Positions 17,398 through 25,199 of a DNA stretch of 64,000 bases are shown piece by piece. A program made the translations under genes and the position numbers. Below the pieces are notes generated by a model, which saw only the letters and a list, made by a program, of their open reading frames with translations, did no database searches and was not told where the DNA came from. The DNA comes from an uncultured Acetatifactor sp. (GTDB taxonomy: Bacteria; Bacillota; Clostridia; Lachnospirales; Lachnospiraceae), in contig CAJTZD010000002.1 in NCBI GenBank assembly GCA_910584235.1, forward strand, positions 6,708-70,707, given 5' to 3'. Numbering within the stretch: the first letter of the stretch is position 1; each line of letters opens with the position of its first letter.

Positions 17398-17539
17398 AAA
17401 TCGATTATGCTAAATCCTGTCATGTTTTGTGTAAAATGACGACTAGAATAAACGGGCATTTCCAAAATAAATCAGCGATTTTTCTTGTCAACATTGCCTG
17501 ATAAGGGAGAGTTCATCTTTTTCCTTTTTTGAGACAGGT

Positions 17540-17568
17540 GCATATATTGCCCCAAAGGCTCATACAAT
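17540..17568 (+). promoter_or_regulatory. Sigma-E promoter of spoIIIAH
   Basis: GCATATAT (17540-17547), 13 bp, then CATACAAT (17561-17568), a full match to the sigma-E -10 consensus, 26 bp before the spoIIIAH ATG. It implies an extra mother-cell transcript for spoIIIAH alone. Confidence 0.75.
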
Positions 17569-17593
17569 GAAGTATTAAAACACGAAGAGGGGA

Positions 17594-18385
17594 ATGAAAG
17601 TGAAAAACCTAATCAAGAAAAATCAGCTTATGATAACAGCGCTGGCAATCATGATCGCGATTGCAGGCTATCTGCAGTTCGCCGGCAGCGGAATTGAGGA
17701 CGATTACCTGAAAGTAGACGACAGCAATGTGGAGGCAGGAAACGCCAGTCCGGTGGACTCGGAAGGAGTCATAACCGAGAACTACACTCTGGACGGCCTG
17801 CTGGATCTGTCGGAGGAGGATCTACTGAAGAACCAGACAGACATTGAGAGTCTGGACACGGACGGAAGCATCATCGCGGATGATTACTTAAGCACGGGTA
17901 TGGAAGTGGCAGGTACAGAGGGAACCGATGTGCAAGCTGTGGATGCGGACGCGTCGGCAGAGGGGGAAATGGCCGGAAATACGCCGGATGAGGGAGAGAT
18001 TCCGGGTGAGGCCGTATTTACGGCATCCACCGGGACGGCAGTCCTCTCCGATGCAAAGCTCTTAAAGGAGCAGACCAGGGCAAAGAACAAAGAGACCCTG
18101 CTGGAGATCATTAACAGCGCCGGCATTTCCGATGAACAGAAGCAGGCCGCGGTGGACAGTATGGTACAGATGACTGCTATAGCGGAGAAAGAATCCGCGG
18201 CGGAGATACTCTTAGAGGCAAAGGGCTTTCAGGATGTAGTGGTAAGCATCAACGGAGATGCGGTGGACGTGGTGGTGAACGCGGCGGCGCTGGATGACGT
18301 GATGCGGGCGCAGATCGAGGACATTGTCAAGCGCAAGACAGAGGTTCCTGCGGAAAACATTATCATCAGCACCGTGGCGCAGTAA
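17594..18385 (+). CDS. spoIIIAH: Stage III sporulation protein AH
   Basis: 263 residues. One N-terminal helix (LMITALAIMIAIAGYLQFAG) followed by a variable acidic linker and a C-terminal domain (EQTRAKNKETLLEII, AVDSMVQMTAIAEKESAAEILLEAKGFQDVVVSI) that in Bacillus docks with SpoIIQ from the forespore. Last gene of the channel set, 196 bp after spoIIIAG with its own sigma-E promoter. No spoIIQ is in the window. Confidence 0.92.
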   Translation: MKVKNLIKKNQLMITALAIMIAIAGYLQFAGSGIEDDYLKVDDSNVEAGNASPVDSEGVITENYTLDGLLDLSEEDLLKNQTDIESLDTDGSIIADDYLSTGMEVAGTEGTDVQAVDADASAEGEMAGNTPDEGEIPGEAVFTASTGTAVLSDAKLLKEQTRAKNKETLLEIINSAGISDEQKQAAVDSMVQMTAIAEKESAAEILLEAKGFQDVVVSINGDAVDVVVNAAALDDVMRAQIEDIVKRKTEVPAENIIISTVAQ

Positions 18386-18429
18386 ATGTTACAGTTCACG
18401 GCCTAACACCTCGCGGCGCAAAAAAGTAT

Positions 18430-18484
18430 TTGTTTTACATAATATATATGGTATAATGTTGACCCAGAAGAGCATTGTGTCAAC
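18430..18484 (+). promoter_or_regulatory. Promoter and inverted repeat before deoB
   Basis: TTGTTT (18430-18435), 16 bp, TATAAT (18452-18457). Directly after the -10 comes GTTGAC (18458-18463), matched by GTCAAC (18479-18484) as an inverted repeat over the expected transcription start, a plausible repressor site. Confidence 0.55.
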
Positions 18485-18565
18485 TTCTGATTCCATATGC
18501 GCCGGAGCGTATGGAAATGTGGTATACCAATATTGAAAGTGCCATTGGAGAGGACAGAAGAGAGT

Positions 18566-19747
18566 ATGAAAAGAGTATTTTTGATTGTACTGGACAGCTT
18601 CGGGATCGGTGAGATGGAGGATGCGGCTTCCTATGGGGACATAAATGTCAACACGCTTGGGACTGTGTCCTCCAGTCCGTTCTTTTCCGTGCCGAACATG
18701 GAAAAGCTGGGGCTGTTTCGGATAGACGGCGTAAACGGCAGGCCCGGGCCTCACAGCGCGGTGATCGCAAGACTGAAAGAACGTTCAAAGGGCAAGGATA
18801 CCACCATCGGTCACTGGGAGATCGCGGGAATTTACTCTCCCAGGCCCCTGCCCACCTATCCCCAGGGATTCCCTAAAGAGGTGCTGGACGCTTTCCGCGA
18901 AAGGACGGGAAGAGGTGTGCTCTGCAACCTGCCCTATTCCGGCACGGCCGTGATTCAGGACTATGGGGATGCCCATATGGCAAGCGGCGATCTGATCGTC
19001 TATACATCGGCGGACAGCGTGTTCCAGATAGCGGCCCATGAAGAGATCGTGCCCCTGGAAGAACTGTACGGTTACTGCAGGACGGCCAGGGGGATCCTGC
19101 AGGGGGAGCACGGCGTGGGCAGAGTCATTGCCAGGCCTTTCATCGGCCCCTGCGGCGGGAAATTTACCAGAACCGCGCACCGTCATGACTTTTCCATTCT
19201 GCCGCCGTCCGCTACTATGTTGGACCGGCTCTCAGACAGCGGAAAGGACGTCATCGCCGTGGGCAAGATTTATGATATCTTTGCCGGAAAAGGCATTACG
19301 GAGTCCGTGTACACCTCGGGCAATGAGGAGGGAATAGAGAGGACGCTGGAATATCTGGACAAAGACTTCGAGGGACTGTGCTTCATCAATCTGGTGGATT
19401 ACGACATGCTCTACGGGCATCGCAGGGATATAGACGGCTATGCGAAAGCCCTGACTTATTTTGACGGGAAGCTGGCGGAGATTATGGGAAAGCTCAGGCA
19501 AGATGACATCCTCATGATAACTGCGGACCATGGCTGCGATCCCGGGTATCTCGCCACCACGGATCACACCAGGGAATATGTGCCTCTTCTCATGTACGGC
19601 TCAGGCCTGAAGCCGGTGAATCTCGGCACCAGGGAGACCTTTGCGGACATTGGAGCCACTGTGCTGGACTATTTTGGCATTGCCCCCGCATTCCAGGGAA
19701 AGTCCATGCTGCCGCCTGCTGAGGACAAAGCCGTGACTCCCCCGTAA
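18566..19747 (+). CDS. deoB: Phosphopentomutase
   Basis: 393 residues from ATG 18566. The frame extends 23 codons upstream but those codons overlap the leader. It interconverts ribose-1-phosphate or deoxyribose-1-phosphate and the 5-phosphates in nucleoside salvage. Alkaline-phosphatase-like metal site: RVFLIVLDSFGIGEMEDA at the N terminus, KDTTIGHWEIAG with the active Thr, and TADHGCDPGYLATTDHTREYVPLL near the end. Length and signatures are standard. No deoC or nucleoside phosphorylase is adjacent. Confidence 0.95.
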   Translation: MKRVFLIVLDSFGIGEMEDAASYGDINVNTLGTVSSSPFFSVPNMEKLGLFRIDGVNGRPGPHSAVIARLKERSKGKDTTIGHWEIAGIYSPRPLPTYPQGFPKEVLDAFRERTGRGVLCNLPYSGTAVIQDYGDAHMASGDLIVYTSADSVFQIAAHEEIVPLEELYGYCRTARGILQGEHGVGRVIARPFIGPCGGKFTRTAHRHDFSILPPSATMLDRLSDSGKDVIAVGKIYDIFAGKGITESVYTSGNEEGIERTLEYLDKDFEGLCFINLVDYDMLYGHRRDIDGYAKALTYFDGKLAEIMGKLRQDDILMITADHGCDPGYLATTDHTREYVPLLMYGSGLKPVNLGTRETFADIGATVLDYFGIAPAFQGKSMLPPAEDKAVTPP

Positions 19748-19772
19748 GACATAAAGCCGAAGTGACTTTACC

Positions 19773-19794
19773 AAATTGCCGGGAGCGGCAATTT
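19773..19794. other. 9-bp stem-loop after deoB
   Basis: AAATTGCCG (19773-19781) and CGGCAATTT (19786-19794) with a GGAG loop. It lies 26 bp after the deoB stop. No T-run follows, so termination is possible but weak. Confidence 0.45.
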
Positions 19795-19799
19795 ATAGA

Positions 19800-19847
19800 G
19801 CCGTCGCGCAGCGACTTTACACTTTAGTGCCGTCGCGCAGCGACTTA
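19800..19847. repeat. Two 19-bp direct repeats before prfC
   Basis: GCCGTCGCGCAGCGACTT is present at 19800-19817 and again at 19829-19846. Each copy contains the small palindrome GTCGC-GCA-GCGAC. The second copy ends just before the prfC ribosome site. Confidence 0.75.
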
Positions 19848-19866
19848 ATTAGGAGGATTTAGAATA

Positions 19867-21462
19867 ATGAACGAATATACGGAAGAAATAAACCGCCGCC
19901 GGACCTTTGCCATCATCTCTCACCCGGATGCCGGCAAGACTACCCTGACAGAGAAATTCCTGCTTTACGGCGGCGCCATCAACCTGGCGGGGAGCGTAAA
20001 GGGAAAGGCAACTGCCAGGCACGCAGTCTCCGACTGGATGGAGATAGAGAAAGAGAGAGGTATCTCGGTGACCTCATCGGTGCTGCAGTTCGAGTACGGC
20101 GGTTACTGCATCAATATATTGGACACGCCCGGGCATCAGGATTTCTCGGAGGACACCTACCGGACCCTGATGGCGGCGGACTCCGCCGTGATGGTCATAG
20201 ACGCGTCCAAGGGCGTGGAGGCCCAGACCAGGAAGCTGTTCAAGGTCTGCGTCATGCGCAAGATTCCGATTTTCACTTTTATCAACAAGATGGACCGGGA
20301 TGCCAACGATACCTTTGACCTGTTAGACGACATAGAAAAAGAGTTAGGTATTGCTACCTGCCCCGTGAACTGGCCCATCGGCTCCGGCAAGGAATTCAAG
20401 GGAGTCTATGACCGGGAGAAGAGATGCGTGATCTCCTACGCGGACACGGAAAAAGGAACCAAGGAGGGCACGGCCACGGAGATTCCCGTGGCGGATGAGG
20501 ACGGGCTGCGTGCCCAGATCGGCGACGCGGCTGCGGACAAGCTGCTGGAGGAGATCGACCTGTTGGACGGAGCCGGGGCGGATTTTGACCTGGAGGCCGT
20601 TCGGGCCGGGAACCTGACACCGGTGTGCTTCGGTTCCGCGCTGACCAATTTCGGTGTGGAGATCTTCCTGAAGCATTTCCTGCAGATGACCACCACACCC
20701 CTGGCCAGAAAGGCGGATATCGGGCTGATAGAACCTACGGAGAACTCGTTCAGCGCCTTTGTGTTCAAGATCCAGGCCAATATGAACAAGGCCCACAGGG
20801 ACCGCATTGCTTTCATGCGCATCTGCTCCGGCAGATTTGATGCCCAGATGGAGGTGCGTCATGTACAGGGCGGCAAGGTCATGCGGCTTTCCCAGCCCCA
20901 GCAGATCATGGCGGACGACAGGAAGATACTCACCGAAGCCTACGCCGGGGATATCATCGGTGTGTTTGACCCGGGTCTGTTTTCCATTGGGGATACGCTG
21001 TGCAGCCCTAAGGAGAAATTCCGGTATGAGGGTATACCTACTTTCGCGCCGGAGCATTTCGCCAGAGTGCGGCAGGTGGACACCATGAAGCGCAAGCAGT
21101 TTGTGAAAGGCATAGAGCAGATCGCACAGGAAGGAGCCATCCAGATTTTCCAGGAATTCAACACCGGCCTGGAGGAGATCATCGTGGGCGTAGTGGGTGT
21201 GCTGCAGTTCGATGTGCTCAAATACAGACTCGAAAATGAGTACAATGTGGAGATCCGGCTGGAGTCTTTGCCCTATGAGCACATCCGCTGGATTGAGAAT
21301 AAAGACGAGGTGGATATCGAAAAGCTGACAGGCACTTCCGATATGAAAAAGGTCAAGGATATGAAAGGCAATCCATTGCTTCTGTTTGTGAACGCATGGA
21401 GCGTGGGCATGACTCTGGACCGGAATAAAGGCCTTGTCCTGTCGGAATTCAGCAAAAATTAA
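19867..21462 (+). CDS. prfC: Peptide chain release factor 3
   Basis: 531 residues, the expected length. A translational GTPase that removes RF1 and RF2 from ribosomes after termination. G1 is AIISHPDAGKTTLTEKF, G2 RGISVTSSV, G3 NILDTPGHQDFSEDTYR, G4 FINKMDRD. Domain II/III follow, ending in LVNAWSVGMTLDRN. AGGAGG precedes the ATG. Monocistronic or co-transcribed with the lipoprotein gene 33 bp downstream. Confidence 0.96.
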   Translation: MNEYTEEINRRRTFAIISHPDAGKTTLTEKFLLYGGAINLAGSVKGKATARHAVSDWMEIEKERGISVTSSVLQFEYGGYCINILDTPGHQDFSEDTYRTLMAADSAVMVIDASKGVEAQTRKLFKVCVMRKIPIFTFINKMDRDANDTFDLLDDIEKELGIATCPVNWPIGSGKEFKGVYDREKRCVISYADTEKGTKEGTATEIPVADEDGLRAQIGDAAADKLLEEIDLLDGAGADFDLEAVRAGNLTPVCFGSALTNFGVEIFLKHFLQMTTTPLARKADIGLIEPTENSFSAFVFKIQANMNKAHRDRIAFMRICSGRFDAQMEVRHVQGGKVMRLSQPQQIMADDRKILTEAYAGDIIGVFDPGLFSIGDTLCSPKEKFRYEGIPTFAPEHFARVRQVDTMKRKQFVKGIEQIAQEGAIQIFQEFNTGLEEIIVGVVGVLQFDVLKYRLENEYNVEIRLESLPYEHIRWIENKDEVDIEKLTGTSDMKKVKDMKGNPLLLFVNAWSVGMTLDRNKGLVLSEFSKN

Positions 21463-21495
21463 GGCGGACAGGCCTGGATAAAGGAGAGCGGGCGG

Positions 21496-22737
21496 ATGAG
21501 AAAAAGGACCCATATGGTATTGCTTGTTTTGATATGCCTGCTGTGCACGGGCTGCGCGGGGATTGATTTTTGGCATGATATTCCAAGGGATTATGCCCTG
21601 TCCCAGGAAGTAGTTGAAAGTACTCTGAAAATGGAAGACCTGCCTGAGGAGGAAGCGCCGCAGGTGAACTTTCTGATGGAGGAGATTTATCCTTACGCCC
21701 GAAGCACCTTAAGCCAGGCGGAACAGATCTGGTATCAGGATATGGAAGACATCCTGGGAAGTTTCGGGGAAGAGAAGAAGCTAAGCAAAGAGGGACTTGA
21801 CGCAGGCCTGGACGAGAGCAGCATTGACAAGATTTTTCAGTGTGTCCTAAGTGACCATCCGGAGCTGTTTTATGTGGACGGTTATTCCTATACCAAGTAT
21901 TCCAGGGGAGAGACGCTCACTGCCGTGGAATTTTCCGGTTCCTACAATGTGGACCTGGACACTGCCGTAAAGAGAGAAGAGACGATCCGGCTTGCCGCAG
22001 AGCGGATCCTGGCGGGAATCAGCTCGGAGACTTCGGAGTATGAGAAAGTAAAGTATGTGTACGATACCCTGATCCGCCAGACGGATTATGACCTGAACGC
22101 CGCGGATAACCAGAATATCTATTCCGTGTTCGTAAACCATACCTCTGTCTGCCAGGGCTATGCAAAGGCCACCCAGTATCTGTTAAACAAACTGGGTGTA
22201 GAGTGTACACTGGTTTTGGGGACAGTGGAGACCGGGGAGGGACATGCCTGGAATCTGGTGAAAGTGGACGGTGATTTTTATTATGTGGATACCACCTGGG
22301 GAGACGTGTCCTACCAGATGGAAGAGGCCTCTTCGGAGGAGGGTGCGGAGCCCAATGCGGATAGGCTTGTCATGCCGGAGATCAACTACGATTACCTGAA
22401 CGTGACCACGGCAGAGCTTCTGCGCACCCATTCCATCGGTGGGCAGGTGCCCATGCCGGTGTGCGTAGCCACAGAAGCGAATTATTATGTGCGGGAAGGC
22501 GGGTATTTTTCTTCTTATGATCAGGAGCAAATGGCGGAGCTTTTCCGCAGGGCAGCGGAGAGCGGCAGGCGGGACGTGACGATCAAATGCGGCAATGAGT
22601 CCTGCTACCGGGAAATCGTGGACGGGCTCATAGACGGACAGGAAATTTTTCGGTATCTGACGGATGAAGAGGGCAAAATTGCCTACGCTCAGAACGAAAA
22701 ACAGTTGTCATTGACATTTTGGGTGACAAATGAATAA
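21496..22737 (+). CDS. Transglutaminase-like lipoprotein
   Basis: 413 residues. Signal peptide with lipobox LLCTGCAG, cleavage before Cys17. The core has Cys in HTSVCQGYAKATQYLLNKLG, His in GHAWNLVKVDG and Asp in FYYVDTTWGD, the transglutaminase-like triad. An N-terminal segment with LSDHPELFYVDGYSYTKY matches the segment NDHPELFWLDTGYSCKY in the paralogue at 11032-12672, so the two come from one family and differ mainly in anchor and linker. It acts on the outer face of the membrane. Substrate unknown. Confidence 0.85.
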   Translation: MRKRTHMVLLVLICLLCTGCAGIDFWHDIPRDYALSQEVVESTLKMEDLPEEEAPQVNFLMEEIYPYARSTLSQAEQIWYQDMEDILGSFGEEKKLSKEGLDAGLDESSIDKIFQCVLSDHPELFYVDGYSYTKYSRGETLTAVEFSGSYNVDLDTAVKREETIRLAAERILAGISSETSEYEKVKYVYDTLIRQTDYDLNAADNQNIYSVFVNHTSVCQGYAKATQYLLNKLGVECTLVLGTVETGEGHAWNLVKVDGDFYYVDTTWGDVSYQMEEASSEEGAEPNADRLVMPEINYDYLNVTTAELLRTHSIGGQVPMPVCVATEANYYVREGGYFSSYDQEQMAELFRRAAESGRRDVTIKCGNESCYREIVDGLIDGQEIFRYLTDEEGKIAYAQNEKQLSLTFWVTNE

Positions 22738-22752
22738 GAAATGTGTTATAAT
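22723..22752 (+). promoter_or_regulatory. Sigma-A-like promoter of the Asp23-nusB-xse operon
   Basis: GTGACA (22723-22728), 18 bp, TATAAT (22747-22752), followed directly by GTTAAC. It overlaps the end of the lipoprotein gene and lies 51 bp before the Asp23 start. Confidence 0.5.
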
Positions 22753-22803
22753 GTTAACCCATAGGGACATGATAATTGAGATGCTTTTCAGGAGGATATT
22801 TTC

Positions 22804-23190
22804 ATGGGAAAAGAAATGGATAACAGTACAGTGGTCTTGAATGCTCAGGAAAATGTGGGCTTGGTGCAGATCGCCGATGATGTGGTGGCAATGATCGCAT
22901 ATCTGGCCACTACCGAGGTGGAGGGTGTCAGCAACATGGCGGGAAATGTCACCAACGAGCTTATGGACAAGGTGGGCGTGAAGCGGCCTGCCAAGGGCGT
23001 GAGAGTGGTGGTGAACGGCCGCAGTGTGCGGGTGGATCTGGCAGTGACCATGGAATACGGATACAATATTCCCGCTACCTGCCATCATGTACAGGAAAAG
23101 GTAAAGTCGGCTATCGAGAACATGACGGGTTTAAACTGCACGGACGTGAATATTCGCATTGCCGGTGTGAGAGTTAAGGGTACCAATTGA
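22804..23190 (+). CDS. Asp23/Gls24 family envelope stress protein
   Basis: 128 residues, single DUF322 domain: GLVQIADDVVAMIAYLATTEVEGVSNMAG, VVVNGRSVRVDLAVTMEYGYNIPATCHHVQEKVKSAIENMTGL (two blocks), NIRIAGVRV. In Clostridia this gene (yqhY-like) commonly precedes nusB and is linked to control of acetyl-CoA carboxylase. Here it also heads the nusB-xseA-xseB-ispA-dxs series. AGGAGG precedes the ATG. Confidence 0.93.
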   Translation: MGKEMDNSTVVLNAQENVGLVQIADDVVAMIAYLATTEVEGVSNMAGNVTNELMDKVGVKRPAKGVRVVVNGRSVRVDLAVTMEYGYNIPATCHHVQEKVKSAIENMTGLNCTDVNIRIAGVRVKGTN

Positions 23191-23209
23191 TTGGTAAATT
23201 GAATAGTAT

Positions 23210-23225
23210 GCGCGCCAAAGCGCGC
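23210..23225. other. GC stem-loop before nusB
   Basis: GCGCGC-CAAA-GCGCGC between the Asp23 gene and nusB, two bases before the nusB ribosome site AAGGGG. It could tune nusB translation or mRNA processing. Confidence 0.5.
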
Positions 23226-23238
23226 AAGGGGTATAAAT

Positions 23239-23658
23239 ATGAAGCGACATGAGCTAAGAGAGCAGGTTTTCCGGCTTTTGTTTCAGGCGGAGTTTCATCC
23301 GGCACAGGACATGCCCAGGCAGATGAGGCTGTTTGTGGAGGACAATGAGGCCATCGGCTCACAGAAAGATGCCGATTATATAGAGACACGCTGCCAGGCA
23401 ATCTGTCGGGAGATTCCCGGGATAGACAAGCTCATCGATGAGAATACTATAGGATGGGATACCGGGCGAATGGGAAAAGTAGAGCTGGCGGTGCTGCGCC
23501 TTGCGGTGTATGAGCTGCGCTTTGACGAGGACATCCCTGCAGGTGTGGCCATTGATGAAGCGGTGGGAATCGCGAAGCTGTACGGCCAGGAGAATTCCGG
23601 CGGCTTTGTAAACGCGATTCTTGCCAAAATCGTAAAGGTTCCGGCCGGGAATCTGTGA
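23239..23658 (+). CDS. nusB: Transcription antitermination factor NusB
   Basis: 139 residues, all-helical NusB fold. Blocks: RHELREQVFRLLFQAEF, LIDENTIGWDTGRMGKVELAVLRLAVYEL and PAGVAIDEAVGIAKLYGQENSGGFVNAILAKI. Binds boxA RNA with NusE in rRNA antitermination. The usual neighbours Asp23 and xseA flank it. Confidence 0.95.
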   Translation: MKRHELREQVFRLLFQAEFHPAQDMPRQMRLFVEDNEAIGSQKDADYIETRCQAICREIPGIDKLIDENTIGWDTGRMGKVELAVLRLAVYELRFDEDIPAGVAIDEAVGIAKLYGQENSGGFVNAILAKIVKVPAGNL

Positions 23659-23664
23659 AATCAG

Positions 23665-24897
23665 GTGATTGAGATTCGGAATGTTTATACTGTCGGACAA
23701 TTAAATTCCTATATCAAAAATATGTTCACACAGGATTATCTGCTGCAGCGCCTCTTCGTGAAAGGAGAGGTGAGCAACTGCAAATATCACTCGTCAGGAC
23801 ATATTTATTTTACGTTAAAGGATTCCAGGGGGACCATAAGCTGCGTGATGTTTGCGGGCAGCCGTTCGGGCCTCTCTTTTCGTATGTCCGAAGGCCAGCA
23901 GGTCATTGTAGGCGGTATGGTGGACGTATACGAGAGGGACGGAAAGTATCAGCTCTACGCCAAACAGATCATGCTGGACGGCAGCGGGCTTCTTTATGAG
24001 AAATTTGAGATGCTTAAGAGAGAACTGGAGGAATCCGGTATGTTTGCCCCGGAGTACAAGCAGCCCATTCCCAGATTTATAAAGACTTTGGGGGTGGTGA
24101 CGGCGGACACCGGCGCCGCAGTCCGGGATATCATCCAGATAGCGGGCAGACGCAACCCTTATGTACAGATTATCCTGTATCCTGCCATTGTTCAGGGAGA
24201 GGCGGCAGCGCCCAGCATTGTAAGAGGGATACATGCGCTGGAGGCCCTTGGAGTGGACGTGATGATCGTAGGCAGAGGGGGAGGTTCCATAGAGGATCTC
24301 TGGGCCTTTAACGAGAGGGAGGTGGCCCAGGCGGTGTTTGACTGTTCCGTACCGGTGATATCCGCGGTGGGCCATGAGACGGACACAACAATCGTAGACT
24401 TTGTGGCGGATCTGCGGGCACCCACCCCGTCTGCGGCAGCGGAGCTGGCGGTGACGGATATCCGTGATACTTTAGGCGCGGTATCCGCTTACCGGGAGGG
24501 GCTTCGGAGGCTGATGCAGAAGCGGCTTCAGGAGAGCCGGGCACAGGCCCGTCAGATGGAGCTTAAGCTGAGACTGGACAGCCCGGCCAGCCGGATCAGA
24601 GAGCGGAAGATGATGGCCCTGTCTGCGGAAGAGCGGCTTCAGGAGCGGATGCGGCGGCTTTTGGAGAGGCATAAGCTTAAGCTGGCAGTCTATATTGAGC
24701 GGATGCGGGGGCTTTCCCCGCTGGAAAAGTTAAACAGCGGGTATTCCTATGTGGAGGACGGCGCAGGACATAATGTGCGCTCTGTCAGGCAGGTGCGGGA
24801 GGGACAGGAGATCATGGTTCGGGTAAAGGACGGAGGGATCAGGGCAAAAGTTCTGAGGATACTGCCGCCGGAGGGCCGGGATAAACAGACCTGCTGA
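23665..24897 (+). CDS. xseA: Exodeoxyribonuclease VII large subunit
   Basis: 410 residues starting with GTG six bases after nusB. N-terminal OB fold (LFVKGEVSNCKYHSSGHIYFTLKD), catalytic domain with GVVTADTGAAVRDI, GRGGGSIEDLWAFNE and SAVGHETDTTIVDFVADLRAPTPSAAAE split across motifs, then a coiled-coil arm rich in Arg/Leu/Glu. Degrades single-stranded DNA to short oligonucleotides with XseB. Confidence 0.95.
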   Translation: MIEIRNVYTVGQLNSYIKNMFTQDYLLQRLFVKGEVSNCKYHSSGHIYFTLKDSRGTISCVMFAGSRSGLSFRMSEGQQVIVGGMVDVYERDGKYQLYAKQIMLDGSGLLYEKFEMLKRELEESGMFAPEYKQPIPRFIKTLGVVTADTGAAVRDIIQIAGRRNPYVQIILYPAIVQGEAAAPSIVRGIHALEALGVDVMIVGRGGGSIEDLWAFNEREVAQAVFDCSVPVISAVGHETDTTIVDFVADLRAPTPSAAAELAVTDIRDTLGAVSAYREGLRRLMQKRLQESRAQARQMELKLRLDSPASRIRERKMMALSAEERLQERMRRLLERHKLKLAVYIERMRGLSPLEKLNSGYSYVEDGAGHNVRSVRQVREGQEIMVRVKDGGIRAKVLRILPPEGRDKQTC

Positions 24898-24962
24898 GGC
24901 AGGGAAAGACGGATGGGACATTGCGGCAGAGCACTTAGGGAAGCAGGACAAGGAGAGATAAA

Positions 24963-25199
24963 ATGGCTGAGGAGACGAAACAGCCCAGTCTGGAGGAGAA
25001 TTTCGCCAGACTGGAGGAACTGATGGGAGAGCTGGAACGGGAGGATATTCCGCTGGAGGAAGCATTTTCAGCCTACAGCGCTGGCATGGCGGTCTTAAAG
25101 CAGTGCAATGACCAGATAGACAGGGTGGAGAAACAGGTATTAAAGCTTACACAAGAGGGAGAACTGGAGGAATTCGGCAATGGAAGCATCAGCATTTGA
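24963..25199 (+). CDS. xseB: Exodeoxyribonuclease VII small subunit
   Basis: 78 residues. Signature SLEENFARLEELMGELEREDIPLEEAFSAYSAGMAVLKQCN covers the two helices that coat the XseA arm. Its 3' end overlaps ispA by 20 bases. Confidence 0.94.
   Translation: MAEETKQPSLEENFARLEELMGELEREDIPLEEAFSAYSAGMAVLKQCNDQIDRVEKQVLKLTQEGELEEFGNGSISI

Noticed and set aside
20344..21576. 410-codon minus-strand frame over prfC
   Set aside because: Antisense shadow of a conserved GTPase; His/Leu-rich with no family.
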